The notes under the pieces: model-generated | What the model was told of the DNA's origin: nothing | The model's database searches: none | The model's input: the letters and a program-made list of their open reading frames with translations, nothing else | Translations under genes and position numbers: made by a program | In this document: in pieces, positions 22,789-33,476 of the stretch | How the letters are laid out: every line of letters starts with the position of its first letter | How positions within the stretch are numbered: position 1 is the stretch's first letter | From: Cephalotus follicularis | Taxonomy: Eukaryota; Streptophyta; Magnoliopsida; Oxalidales; Cephalotaceae | DNA: 64,000 bases | Direction: 5' to 3' | Assembly: GCA_001972305.1 (NCBI GenBank) | Contig: BDDD01000888.1 | Coordinates: 1 to 64,000 of the forward strand

Positions 22789-23223
22789 AGTAACACCCCC
22801 CGAACGGCGGGAGTCGTTACGGTTCCTAATCCGAGACTAAGAACATCCAGAATCAAAAGTTCATGCAATGGGTGATATTTCTTTAAGGAGAAGCAATTTC
22901 AATTTATTGCATGCATGCTTATATGATCAAGTTTTCTATTATTAATCATTATCCTTAATCAAAACTAGTATATATCATCTACCTAATGCATGTTGACAGG
23001 TCCAGTAGCCATGTTTGAAGAAATCAACCAAACCACATTAGCAACCAACATGGACAAGCAACCAACACCCAAGTTAAACCATAACAATAGAGAAACAAAC
23101 CTGATATGATGATCAAAGGAGAACAAACCGAATTCTAATCTTGCAGGTTCGGGTCTTAGGCACAATGACACAATGGAGGAACAAACAAAGAGCATATATC
23201 ATATATAACACAGAAATAAGGCA
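22789..23223 (-). repeat. Element D 5' LTR with 1.64-kb internal deletion
   Basis: The first about 55 bases match 18630-18684; the sequence then jumps to the equivalent of about 20323 and follows it to about 20703. The terminal TG is AG here. The last about 600 bases of the LTR are missing at the junction with C. Confidence 0.85.
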
Positions 23224-23268
23224 TTACTGCCAAGCAGGATTTGGCCTAGATCATCTTAGCGCCACTAT
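23224..23268 (+). repeat. Element C 5' LTR, part 2 (between D and E)
   Basis: These 45 bases match 45822-45864 of C's 3' LTR. The last five, ACTAT, are the target duplication of E, repeated at 35762-35766. This scrap proves that D and E both sit inside C's LTR. Confidence 0.9.
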
Positions 23269-23348
23269 TGTAATGGCCCAAATTTCCATTAAAGATGTTA
23301 ATTATGGAAAGATTGCTATTGTGTAAATTGACAAATAGTTCAAGGGAC

Positions 23349-23455
23349 CCGTAGTATGACCCTAGGCTCGGGGGGTTCGGGGGTTCCGCTCCCCGGTGAG
23401 TGGACAGGGGGTCCCACTGCCCGGTTAGTAGGCAGGGGCGCGAGGGCAGCGCCCC
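23349..23455 (+). repeat. G-rich, hairpin-prone block in E LTR
   Basis: Runs of five or six G alternate with CCCC tracts, and GGGGCGCGAGGGCAGCGCCCC is a strong hairpin. The block is repeated, with changes, at 33570-33657 in the other LTR, where G runs are longer. It lies about 80 bases into the LTR. It stands out because the surrounding DNA is AT-rich. Confidence 0.75.
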
Positions 23456-23528
23456 TGCAAGAAAATTGAAATTGGCTATTTGTTTTGGATGAATGTCATG
23501 TTGAAAGCGTCTATCTACAAGTTTAAGA

Positions 23529-23762
23529 GTTGACAAAGACGTCTAAAGCGCCGACGGTTTTATTAAAAGAGTCGACACTTTGGGCAACGGACGACGCTCT
23601 AATTGTAAACACCAACACGTTGAAGTCAAGTGTGTCAGTTGACCTGGACGAGACTTAAAGCGGCGACGCTTTGTAAGAAAGCATCAGCGCTTTTGTTAGG
23701 ATAGAAGTTGGAGAACTCAGGACAAGCCCGTGACCAGCGACGCTTTTGTAGAAAGTGTCGAC
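23529..23762 (+). promoter_or_regulatory. Phased GTCGAC-core array in E LTR
   Basis: Cores GTTGAC 23529, GCCGAC 23550 and GTCGAC 23571 are 21 bases apart; further cores follow, ending with GTCGAC at 23757. In the right LTR the same cores are at 33729, 33750, 33771, 33790, 33811, 33936 and 33957, mostly 19-21 apart. Several stand in the palindrome AAAGCGTCGACGCTTT or halves of it. The array is upstream of the purine-rich leader. Confidence 0.8.
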
Positions 23763-25566
23763 GCTTTGAGCTATAGACAAATTGAAAAATATGACTTTTT
23801 GGCATTTTGTGAGTAAAAATCTTTAATTTTGGACACTTGTCAGGCCAAGGGAGGATGATTTGAGATGTTATCTGATGATCTAATGAGTGTCATCACTTGG
23901 ATTGGCTGAATTTGAGCACATGGGCTGCCAAGAGAGGGAGTTGAGTTATGTGAGAGGGGGAGAAGACTTGCCTCCCAAGTAACCATTCTATTTAATGACA
24001 AAGAAGGCTGAACTCAGTCATTTTGGCTGAGGATGAGAAGTGGTTTTTCCTGGGAATAAGTGGAGATTTCAGTAAAGGAAAGAGAGAAAGAAATTCTAAA
24101 GCAAAGTAAGGAAATTCTATACCCATTTATGTCAAAGCTTCCTTTGTTTTGATTCAGAATTATGCAGTAGATTGTTCTATTGATATCTTGCTCAATTCTT
24201 GATGAATTTTCGAATGGTTGAATGTTATATAAACATTAGGATGTCCTATTTAATTTATATGCGTTGCACGTTTCAAGATTCTATCGATTTCTTGACGAAA
24301 ATCCATGTTTTAAATTATTGTTTGGGTACTGTTTTATTCCTCGATTATGTAGAAAATTATTTAAATCATATCTTGCTCGTTTCATGACAAAAAATTAAAT
24401 GGTTTGATGTTTTGAAAACATTAAGATGTCCTCTTTAATTGTTATGTTTTATGTATCTCGAAATTCTGTCAAATTCTTGATGAGAATCAATGCTTCATTT
24501 TACTGCTCATGCCCTATTTTCATATGGAACCAGCCACTTTCAAAAATTCATAACGGATTCAATTCTCAACCAATTGTTATGATCTTGAGTTTTTTAAAAT
24601 CTTAAAGATGTCTACTTTAATGTTTATGCTTTAAGTTTTCTTTGAAAATGCTTATTTCTATATGAATTATCAGTTTTAGCAAAGCTATGCAAAACTGTTT
24701 TATGAACGCATTTGAGTCAATTACTCAAATGAAGAGAAAGGTTTATGAATTGTGAAAGAAATGTTACGAAATGATTTTTATGAATGTTTTGATATGATCA
24801 CTCAAAGTATTGAGGAAATTTTTTATGAAATGATGAATGAACCACCCTTGGATTGCGATCCAAGGGGAATGGAGCGAGATGCTCAATGTTAATGGAGCGA
24901 GATGCTCACGGACTTGCATGTGATGTAAGGATAGTAGTCGGGGAGTGCACAGAGCCCCGGTGAAGCGGTGTAAAAGGGTTCATTGAAGTTTTTATGACTT
25001 TCATGTTTACGAAATGATCTAGTTATGATATTAACTAGAAAAGTGATAGATTTTATGAAATGTTTTAGTCATATATTTTGACTAGAAAAAGGTTACGATG
25101 AAATGTGTTTGCAGTAAAAATACCTTACTGAGCTATTTTGAGCTCATTCCTTTCAATGTGTGTTTTGAAATAAAATATTTTCAGGAAATGATTGAATGGA
25201 GATTACGATCTTAGAGGGAGCTCTTAAGAAGGAGTTTTTTTGTGAAAGAAAGGCTATGCGATGATGCTGCATTAATGTTTTGATATGTAATAAGATAATG
25301 TTTTCTGCTGTATTATATGTTATCATAAAGAATGATCCTGTGTAAATTTAGACCAACGATATGGTTATGACATCTTTATATAAGATGATTATGTGTAAAG
25401 TTTGAATTTAAGATTATGTATGATGTTGCAAGACATGAGTTTATGATATAATGTACTTTTAGAGAAGAGTACCAAAGGATGTAACGTTTCACACCCAACG
25501 TAAGGCACCCGATCCTCGAGGTTCGCTTTGAACTATTAGTGAGCTCGGGTCGGGGACGTTACACGA

Positions 25567-25580
25567 ATTGTATCAGAGAG
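25567..25580 (+). other. Element E primer-binding site
   Basis: ATTGTATCAGAGAG begins three bases after the LTR end. It is a degraded initiator Met-tRNA site. Confidence 0.75.
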
Positions 25581-25984
25581 ATAATTGTGATACATGTTGA
25601 GGATATGATTTGTGTATTTGCTAACCTATTTTTCAGATGTCAACAATGAGCGAATCCAACTCCAATTCTAGTACAGGATTCTCCCGTTGTGGGTCATCCA
25701 AAATGGTACACTGGCGAGTACCAACCCTGATAGCTGAAAACCAAAAATTACGCGAAGAAAAGGAAGCGTTAAGACAAATGGTAGCAAATAATAAAGAGAT
25801 GTAACGCCCGAGATTTCCCTATGTTGTAATTTCACAATGTAATGTGTTTTTATTGTGGAATTAATAAAAGAATTGTTTTCCCAGGCTTTGATGATGTTTT
25901 CCAAACCCTATTAATGTTAAATTTTGGAATAAAATGTTAAAGGAATGTTTAAAGGGTGAAACGACGTTGTTTTTGGAGAAACGT

Positions 25985-26108
25985 GTCGACGCCTTTCGGA
26001 TCACATCGACGTCCTTGAGGCGAAGGAGCGCACGTAACTGCATGCACATGCACATTGATGCAGGCGAGGACATCGACGCCCTTGTGTAAAAAGGGAAAAG
26101 ACGTCGAT
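25985..26108 (+). promoter_or_regulatory. F LTR motif array 1
   Basis: Cores GTCGAC 25985, ATCGAC 26005, ATTGAT 26054, ATCGAC 26072 and GTCGAT 26103, often followed by GCC or GTC. It lies upstream of a likely leader near 26460. Confidence 0.6.
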
Positions 26109-26850
26109 GCGTTAACATCAAATGTCAGGCACGTCACTTTGCTGACAAATAACGTGCAAAGGGGAACTTTTGATGGCCTTTTTGCAGGCGCCTTGGGACG
26201 TGGACAATACGTGTTGAGCATGCTAGCTTGATGCCAGGCATGCAGATGCTAGAATGGAAGGAAGGGCATGACACTTGGGTGTGCATGCAGGCTGTGGTGC
26301 CACCTTCAACGTCTGCTTCTGCAAAAGAAAGGAGGCAAAGCTAGGAAAGAGAAAAGAATGTGAAATGGAGCCTATGAGATACATGCAACGGGCCAGAGAG
26401 GGAAGAGGGATGTGAGACTTGCCTAAAACGCCTCCTTTATTCATCCCTGGTTTGGTTAAAACACCAGTGTAAGAAACAGAGAGTGAAGGAGAGCCATTAT
26501 TGAACTGAGTTGGAGCTCGGAGCTTGGAACTGGTGGCTTGCAGCAACGGGAGGGACCTAGAGGCTGCCGTGACCAATTTGGAATGCAAAGAGGTGGACTT
26601 TCCAGTTCCTAACGTGGAAGAAAAGGTAGGGGAAGCCATAACTGTAACCTTGAGATGAATATTCATGCATGGTCTATGGTTTTGGTGTATGAAATGCATG
26701 ATTTCTGAGTTGATTTTGTTCACTGGATTGATGCCATAATATGCTAGATATGTGATGTGTATCTGCATGTGGATTTACTGCCTTGATTACATGTTAATTT
26801 GCATGTATATGGTTTGTTATGGCTACTGTCTGTTGTGTCATGAGGAAGAA

Positions 26851-27190
26851 GACGACTGATACGCGAAACACGTCGACGCATTTTTATAACATCGACGTCT
26901 TTTGATCATTTGCTGGGTTACTGATGTGAAATGGATCGACGTCTTTGGAAAGACATCGACGCCTTAGAATATCTGCCTGGGTTTTGACGTGTTACATGTC
27001 GATGCCTAAGGTTCCCACCTTAACACGTCGACGCTGTAAGCAATACGCTGACGTTTTAAGGTTCCAGACCTTGAGCGTCGATGCGTATGATGGACATTGA
27101 CGTCTTTAGACAGTAGAACGCGCTGACACTAAGGACTTAGACATCGACGTTAATGGTCAAAGACATCGACGCCTTTTGATTGACATTGAC
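26851..27190 (+). promoter_or_regulatory. F LTR motif array 2
   Basis: Fifteen cores (GTCGAC, ATCGAC, ATTGAC, GCTGAC) at 26851, 26872, 26891, 26935, 26955, 26983, 26998, 27027, 27047, 27077, 27096, 27122, 27143, 27165 and 27185. Intervals cluster at 19-22 and 28-30. Spacers differ. G has an array in the matching part of its LTR but built on another 10-mer. Confidence 0.7.
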
Positions 27191-28971
27191 GTCTTTTGGG
27201 TACTGTTTGGAGGTTTCTTCATCTAACGATACGAAACGATCACGATTCCTGTTAGGGTGCATTTGAGCATTTGTATGCATTGCACATACACTGTTTACTG
27301 CCTGTTTGTGTACTGTTTGTAAATTGTTTATGATTTCTAAAGATATGATATTTAGAAATGCATATGTGAACTCGGAATGTGCTATTTTGAGTATGAAAAT
27401 ATGTATTGGTTAATAACGTATTTTCAAGCGAACTGATAAACGATTTACACTACTGATTTGTTCAAAGTAATTCAGCTACTGAAAAATACATTTTCAAATA
27501 TTATCACTTTTAACATATTTGAAAAGGGAACTGCATGTTGTCGATCTAAACGTTCACCACTGTACTGCTACTGCACTGTTTACTGCCTGGATTCACTGTT
27601 TGCTCTGTGTTGCTCTGTGAATTGTACTGTGTTGGTGCTTGATCCACTAGTTGCATGGTGGAGCCTTCCAGCGCCGGCTAGTGGTATGGTTGACCTAGGG
27701 GCTGGGAGTTGGCTGGGTAACTCACTGTACTGTACTGTTGCCTCGCTTGGTCGCCTGGAGCAGGGACCGAAGTGGGAGTGTAGCGTGGGGCCAGGAGTTG
27801 ACGGCGTTACACATACTGCCTGACTGTTGTGGTCCTTTGTGGACATACTGTGCTGCTTGTTGGTCCTTTTCGGTCATTACTGTGACTGTGGATGTGATCA
27901 TGGCCGGATCACTACTGTACTGTTCTTGCATAGATATATTTTCTTATATATGTACCCATTGTTATTTTTACTGTACTACAAAATATATATATTCCTCATA
28001 TATATATATATATATATATAAACTGGTATTTCCAGCACTGCATCATTTATGCATACATTACATGACATGCATTTAATGTTGATCCCGAGCTACCTTTATG
28101 ACTTAGCCGAGTGAGGACAAAGGCTAACCCCTACTGTACAGATTGATGCAGTGGACCGGTTGGACTGGCAAGGGCGAAGGACAAGATGTTATGATGTTAT
28201 GTTCTTGGTTTTACTTATTCTCCTGTTTTGTAATAAACCGGATTTTGTTTAAGGACTGCTGATGTATCGTTCTTATGTTTTGTTAACGATGGGATTTATT
28301 CTTGTACTGTAATCACACTCTGTCTTTGTGGGCTTTTAACATGATGGACTTGTTTTGGGTAGCGTGCAGTATGGGATGCACGTTACATGTGTTTCCACTT
28401 ATGTATCTTATGCTTCCGCAACTGATATCTGTTAAAAGGTTTTAATTTTATGGTATTTGGATAAGCTGGATTTATATGTTAATTGCCTTTATCACCTTTA
28501 TGTGTGTCTACCAGAATACGGGGTGTGACAGCAATTCTATACACACATTTACCAGGTGGAGGCAGAGTACCACCAAGAATTAGAAAGGAAAGACGAAATC
28601 CTCAGAGAAATTAAATCTAGCCTTAGGGTACTTATGAGATACATTTGGGGACTTAATGACATTGTGATGACTGGTGTTAGAGAGAACCTCAGAATGATGA
28701 TAAGATGGATCCAACAAGAAATACCTGACGATGACGTCCCTAGTGATGAAGACTAGGGTAACGATAAAGAAGTTTTGTAAAAATGTTTAAATGTGGACAT
28801 GTGAAAATGTGACATAAGTGTGAAATGAAGTGTAGGAAATGTATAAAGGTTTATGAGATAGATAAAGCAGTTAGTTTCTTGTATGATCTTGAGCATTAGA
28901 ATTTAACTGCTTTACCTAGCATATGAGTAGAATTGCTTAAGATTAAGAACTAACCTATGGATTCTAACTAG

Positions 28972-29950
28972 ATGGCCGACGCGAGAAGAGGAAGAGGACA
29001 AAGAAGAAATGGAAATGCACGAAACAATGAGGATGATAATTCACTGAGTGCGATTCTAAACAGATTGGCTCAAGTTATTGCCGACAACAACGGCAATAAG
29101 CAGCAAGAGCATCCACCATCAAGATCGACGCTAGAGTAGTTTGCGAGGCACAATCCGAAAATCTTTGTGGGAACAACCGATCCTTTGGAAGCGGAAGCAT
29201 GGATCCAAGGGAATGAAAAGATTTTTAGAGCGTTGGATTGCACAGACCGACAGAAAGTAGAGTTTTCAATATACAAGTAAGATGGAAAGGCGGATCAATG
29301 GTGGTGTATGATTGAAAGGACAAAGACGCGTCGAGAAAGAGAAGCCATGACGTGGGAAGGGTTCAAGGAAATATTTATGAACAAATATTTTCCGCAAGCT
29401 TTGAGGGATAAAATGGAGGAAGATTTTCTCCAACTGGAGCAAGGTGAGTCCGAAACAGTGGCTTAGTACGAAGCAAACTTTGCTAGAATGTCTCTTTATG
29501 CGACTCATCTGGTTTCAACAGAAGAAAGAAGGGCAAACAGGTTTTGCCAAGGTCTGAAATCTTATATCCGAAGGCTGGTGATAGCGCAAGACCTACATAA
29601 TTATGACGCAGTTTTGAGGTGTGCACTGAGGATAGAAATTGATAACCAAAGATATCAGCAAAGACGGGCTGAACAAGGGCAAGGGAAGAGGAAAACAGGT
29701 GAATCCTCTAACAGTAAGCATAAGAACGCAAGGTCCGATGGAGGATAGGACTCAAAATTTTGTCAAGAATGTGGGAAAAGACACCATGGGAAATGTTTAT
29801 AAGGGACGGGAGTGTGTTACAAATGTGGAAAGCAAGCACACCAAGCTAAAGAGTGTCGACATGGACAGGACCAAACTCCAAATCAAAGGGCAATCAAATG
29901 CTACAACTGTGGACAGGAAGGACATGTGTCCACTCACTAAACCCGACCAA
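28972..29950 (+). pseudogene. gag: Element E gag, multiple stops
   Basis: ATG 28972 opens MADARRGRGQRRNGNARNNE. The capsid core includes FVGTTDPLEAEAWIQGNEKIF and the ADQWW signature, then FPQALRDKMEEDFLQLEQGE. Zinc knuckles follow at about 29760-29930: CQECGKRHHGKC, CYKCGKQAHQAKEC and an incomplete CYNCGQEGHVSTH. In-frame stops are at 29137, 29278, 29464, 29746, 29797 and 29938, with no frame shift. It is a plant Ty3/gypsy gag of ordinary length, non-functional. Confidence 0.9.
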
Positions 29951-30453
29951 AGAAGGGAGGGCAAGGAGGAAACGGAGCCCAGCAACAAAGAGCACCAGCA
30001 AGAACTTATGCCATGATGGCTGACGAGATGGAAAATCCCAATGACGTGGTGACAGGTACTTTTCCCATATGTTCTAAATCTGCATATGTATTGTTTGATA
30101 CGGGAGCGACGCATTCTTTTGTGTCATTATCTTTTTCACGATGTTTAAGTACCCCATCACAAGAATTGGAGATAGGTTTAGCCGTTGAAACCCCAAGTGG
30201 TAATACTTTGGTGGCTGATAAAGTACACAAGTCTTGTGACCTAATATTATGTGATAGGATGATGCTAGTAGACTTACTACCTCTAGCAATCCTAAAGTTT
30301 GATGTCATACTAGGCATGGATTGGCTTTCGGTGAATCATGCTAGTGTTGACTGTTTTAAGAAGGAAGTTAGGTTTGCTATACCGGAACAACTTGAGTTTG
30401 TTTTCCAAAGCATGGGAGCCAGTGAACCCTTAAAGATCATATCGTCGATGTAA
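29951..30453 (+). pseudogene. Element E aspartic protease
   Basis: RVP_2-type retropepsin with LFDTGATHSFV (Asp codon 30097) and ILGMDWL. It is open from 29941 to 30450 in the gag frame and ends at TAA 30451. The active-site triad DTG is intact. Confidence 0.9.
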
Positions 30454-30477
30454 GCAAAGCGATTGTTGGAAGGATGC

Positions 30478-31900
30478 GAAGGATATCTTGCCTATGTAAT
30501 GGATACCGATAAAGAGAAGATCAAGATAGAAGAGTTACATGTTGTTAAGGAGTTCACCGATGTTTTTCCTAAAGATTTACCGGGTATGCCACCAGATTGA
30601 GAAGTGGAGTTTACTATTGATATGGTACCAGGAACAACTCCTTTTTCAAAGAGCCCTTTCCACATGGCACCAGCTGAGCTGAAAGAGTTGAAGGATCAAT
30701 TACAATAGCTTTTGGATAAAGGATTTATCCGACCGAGTGTATCACCATGGGGTGCACCGGTACTGTTTGTGAAAAAGGACGGGACAATGAGACTCTTCAT
30801 AGACTACCGAGAGTTGAATCGAGTCACCATCAAGAACAAGTACCCACTACCAAGGATTGACGACTTGTTTGATCAACTTAAGAACGCTCGATACATCTCG
30901 AAGATTGATCTTCGATCGGGCTACCATCAAGTGAAAGTCAAGAAAGAGGATATACTGAAAACTGCTTTTCGGACAAGATATGGACATTACGAGTTTTTGG
31001 TGATGTCATTTGGATTGACAAACGTACCAACAGTATTTATGAGTTTGATGAACAACATATTCAGTGAATATTTGGATCAATTCATGATAGTCTTTATTGA
31101 TGACATCCTAGTATACTCAAAGAGTAGAGAGGAGCACGAGGAACATTTAACCCGTGTATTACAGGTACTGCATAAGGAGCAGCTCTACGCTAAGTTTACC
31201 AAATGCCAGTTCTGGATAGAAGAGGTATCCTTCCTAGGACATGTGATCACACGGGAGGGCATCTCTGTGGATCCCGCTAAGATAGAAGCGATAAGAGAAT
31301 GGTAGAGACCTACCTTAGTAGCCGAGATACGGTGTTTTCTGGGACTAGCAGGCTATTATCGAAGGTTTGTTGAGAATTTCTCTCGTATTACGAAGCCGCT
31401 CACAAGGTTGACACAGAAGAATGTAAAGTTTGAGTGGTCTGACCAATGCGAGAAGAGTTTCTTGGAGTTGAAAGAAAGACTGATGAGTGCCCCGATATTA
31501 GCATTACCGACGGAATCAGAAAGTTTTGTGGTGTATAGTGATGCATCTCACAAAGGACTTGGTTGCGTGCTGATGCAACAAGGAAAAGTGATTGACTATG
31601 CTTCCAGACAGCTTAAAGCACATGAACAGAAATATCTTACGTATGATTTGGAATTGGCCGCAGTTATCTTCGCGCCAAAGATTTGGAGACACTATCTATA
31701 AGGAGCGAAGTGTGAAATCTTCACCGACCACAAAAGCCTCAAGTATATTTTCACCCAAAAAGATTTAAACATGAGGCAAAGGAGATGGTTAGAGCTTATA
31801 AAAGATTATGATTGCACCATTCAATACCATCCGGGTAAAGCAAATGTTGTGGCAGACGCCCTAAGTCAAAAAAGTACGGGGAACTTGGCTATGATGATCA
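30478..31900 (+). pseudogene. pol: Element E reverse transcriptase and RNase H
   Basis: RT motifs [40 protein letters not shown] and FIDDILVYS (Asp codons 31099 and 31102) are present; RNase H has [11 protein letters not shown] (Asp codon 31540), ELAAVIF and [11 protein letters not shown]. Stops lie at 30598 (TGA), 30706 (TAG), 31303 (TAG) and 31699 (TAA), the last inside RNase H. The catalytic residues seen are all kept, so decay is by nonsense changes rather than loss of the active site. Confidence 0.92.
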
Positions 31901-33438
31901 CTACACAGGAAGAATTGATAAGAGATTTCCAATGGATGAACTTGGAAGTGATAAGACAAGGAGAAGGGGCTTCCCTATTTCAAGTCATGGCACAACCTTC
32001 TCTAGTTGAGAGAATAAAGCAAAATCAGTTTGAGGACATGGAATTTAAGGAGATAGTAGAGGGAGTAAGGAATGGAAAAGTATCGCACTTGAACTTGGGA
32101 GCCGACAACGTATTGAGATTCGATACAAGATTATGCATTCCAGCTAAGGCAGAATTGAAAAAGGAACTAATGACGAAAGCACATAGTTCAAATTTCTCAG
32201 TACACCCTGGAAGTACAAAGATGTATAGAGATTTGCGAGATCTCTATTGGTGGAATAATATTAAAAGAGAAATTGCGGACTTTGTGTCAAGATGTCTTGT
32301 TTGTCAACAAGTGAAAGCTGAGCATCAGTTGCCGAAAGGAACCTTACAATCGCTTCCCATACCATAAGGGAAGTGGGAGAATATTAGTATGGACTTCGTG
32401 AAAGGACTTCCAAGGACCGCTAAAGGGAATAATGCAATATGGGTAGTTGTGGACCAATTAACGAAATCTGCGCATTTTCTACCAATCGAAGACAGTCATT
32501 CATTGAATCAACTAGAAAGGATTTATGAACAAGAGATTATCAGATTACATGGTGTACCACTATCGATCGTTTCGGATCGAGATCCTCGTTTCACGTCACG
32601 CTTTTCGAAGAGTTTACAAAATCCTTTGGGTACAAGGTTGAATTTCAGTACGGCCTACCATCCGCAAACGGACGGGCAATCAGAACGGACTATACAGACA
32701 TTGGAAGACATGTTACATGCTTGTGTTATAGATTTCCAAGGTAATTGGGAGCAGCATGTCACTCTGATTGAGTTTGCTTACAACAACAGTTCCCAAGCAA
32801 GCATACAGATGGCACCTTTTGAAGCTCTATATGGACGGAGGTGTCGAATGCCAGTGTGTTGGGAAGAAGTAGGAGAACAGAAGTTATTGGGACCAGAAAT
32901 GGTACAAGTAACTACCGAAAAAGTAAAACTGATTCGGAAATGCCTCTTAACGGCCCAAAGTAGATAGAAGAGCTATGCGAACAAGAGACGGAGAGAACTA
33001 TAGTTTGAAGTGGGAGATCGCGTTTTTCTTAAGGTATCACCATGGAAAGGAGTGATGCAGTTTGGCAAGAAGGGAAAGCTTAGTCCTCGATACATTGGAC
33101 CATATGAGATTTTGGAAAAGATAGGAGAAGTTGCGTATAAGCTTGCCTTGCCACCAAGTCTATCTCATGTACACAACGTATTCCATGTATCTCTACTACG
33201 GAACTATATGGCCAACCCATCTCATGTTCTAAGAGTTAAGCCTATTCAAGTGCATGAAGACTTGTCATACAATGAGCAGCCAGTGGAGATCCTGGATTAC
33301 AAAGAACAAGTCTTGCGGACCAAGACCATTATGTTAGTAAAAGTTTTACGGAAAAACCACGAAGTTGAAGAAGCCACCTGGGAGTTGGAACACACCATGA
33401 GACAAGAGTACCCTCATCTTTTTAAGTCTAATGTATAA
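31901..33438 (+). pseudogene. pol: Element E integrase with chromodomain
   Basis: The zinc domain is intact: His codon 32182 ([10 protein letters not shown]), Cys codons 32293 and 32302 (CLVCQQV). The DDE core is complete and free of stops from 32389 to 32964: Asp 32392, Asp 32575 ([11 protein letters not shown]), Glu 32683 (GQSERT). Stops are at 32365 (TAA), 32965 and 33001 (TAG). The C-terminus carries KGKLSPRYIGPYEILEK, LSHVHNVFHVSLLRNY and the chromodomain-like EATWELEHTMRQEYPHLF, ending at TAA 33436. Confidence 0.92.
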
Positions 33439-33439
33439 C

Positions 33440-33476
33440 AAATTTTGAGGACAATATTTTTGTAAGGAGGGTAGAT
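33440..33476 (+). other. Element E polypurine tract
   Basis: AAATTTTGAGGACAATATTTTTG, a weakened form of A's ATTTCGGGACGAAAT palindrome, is followed by TAAGGAGGGTAGAT and the LTR at 33477. Confidence 0.75.

Larger units (their letters stand above)
18630..23223 (-). mobile_element. Element D: gag-only relative of A
   Basis: On the minus strand: 5' LTR (23223-22789), primer site, gag (22615-21439), polypurine tract, 3' LTR (21309-18630). Gag and LTR resemble those of A, but the region stops at the start of protease and jumps to the polypurine tract, so pol is absent. The left flank of D is ATCAA (18625-18629). The right end is not clean: the LTR breaks off at AAGGCA and about 115 bases of C's LTR are missing beside it, so a deletion followed insertion. 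Confidence 0.85.
23269..25563 (+). repeat. Element E 5' LTR
   Basis: Starts TGTAATGGCCC and ends GGGGACGTTACA. It holds a G-rich hairpin-prone block (23349-23455), a phased motif array (23529-23762), a purine-rich leader near 24060-24120, and a palindromic ACCACCCTTGGAT..ATCCAAGGGG hairpin at 24841-24868. Confidence 0.93.
25800..28530 (+). mobile_element. Element F: lone gypsy LTR inside E
   Basis: Starts TGTAACGCCCGAGATTTCCC and ends GGGGTGTGACA, 2,731 bases, with no internal region. It is related to G: starts TGTAACGCCC, shared GCCGAGTGAGGA..GGCTAACCCC block near 28110. Flanking bases AGAGA and GCAAT do not match, so it lacks a visible target duplication. It carries two motif arrays (25985-26108 and 26851-27190) and a TA microsatellite (27996-28020). 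Confidence 0.8.
25637..28756 (+). pseudogene. Extra ORF upstream of E gag, split by LTR F
   Basis: The first part (25637-25799) starts MSTMSESNSNSSTG right after TTTTCAG and runs to a heptad-like LIAENQKLREEKEALRQM. LTR F (25800-28530) interrupts it. The second part (28532-28756) continues with YHQELERKDEILREIK and ends IQQEIPDDDVPSDED. Together it is about 130 residues, probably coiled coil with an acidic tail. It is separated from gag (28972) by about 215 bases. I do not recognise the family. It could be an accessory retroelement protein or a leader peptide; nothing shows its function. Confidence 0.6.

Noticed and set aside
26223..26768. 181-residue minus-strand frame in F
   Set aside because: Inside an LTR, on the opposite strand to its transcript, with no recognisable domain.
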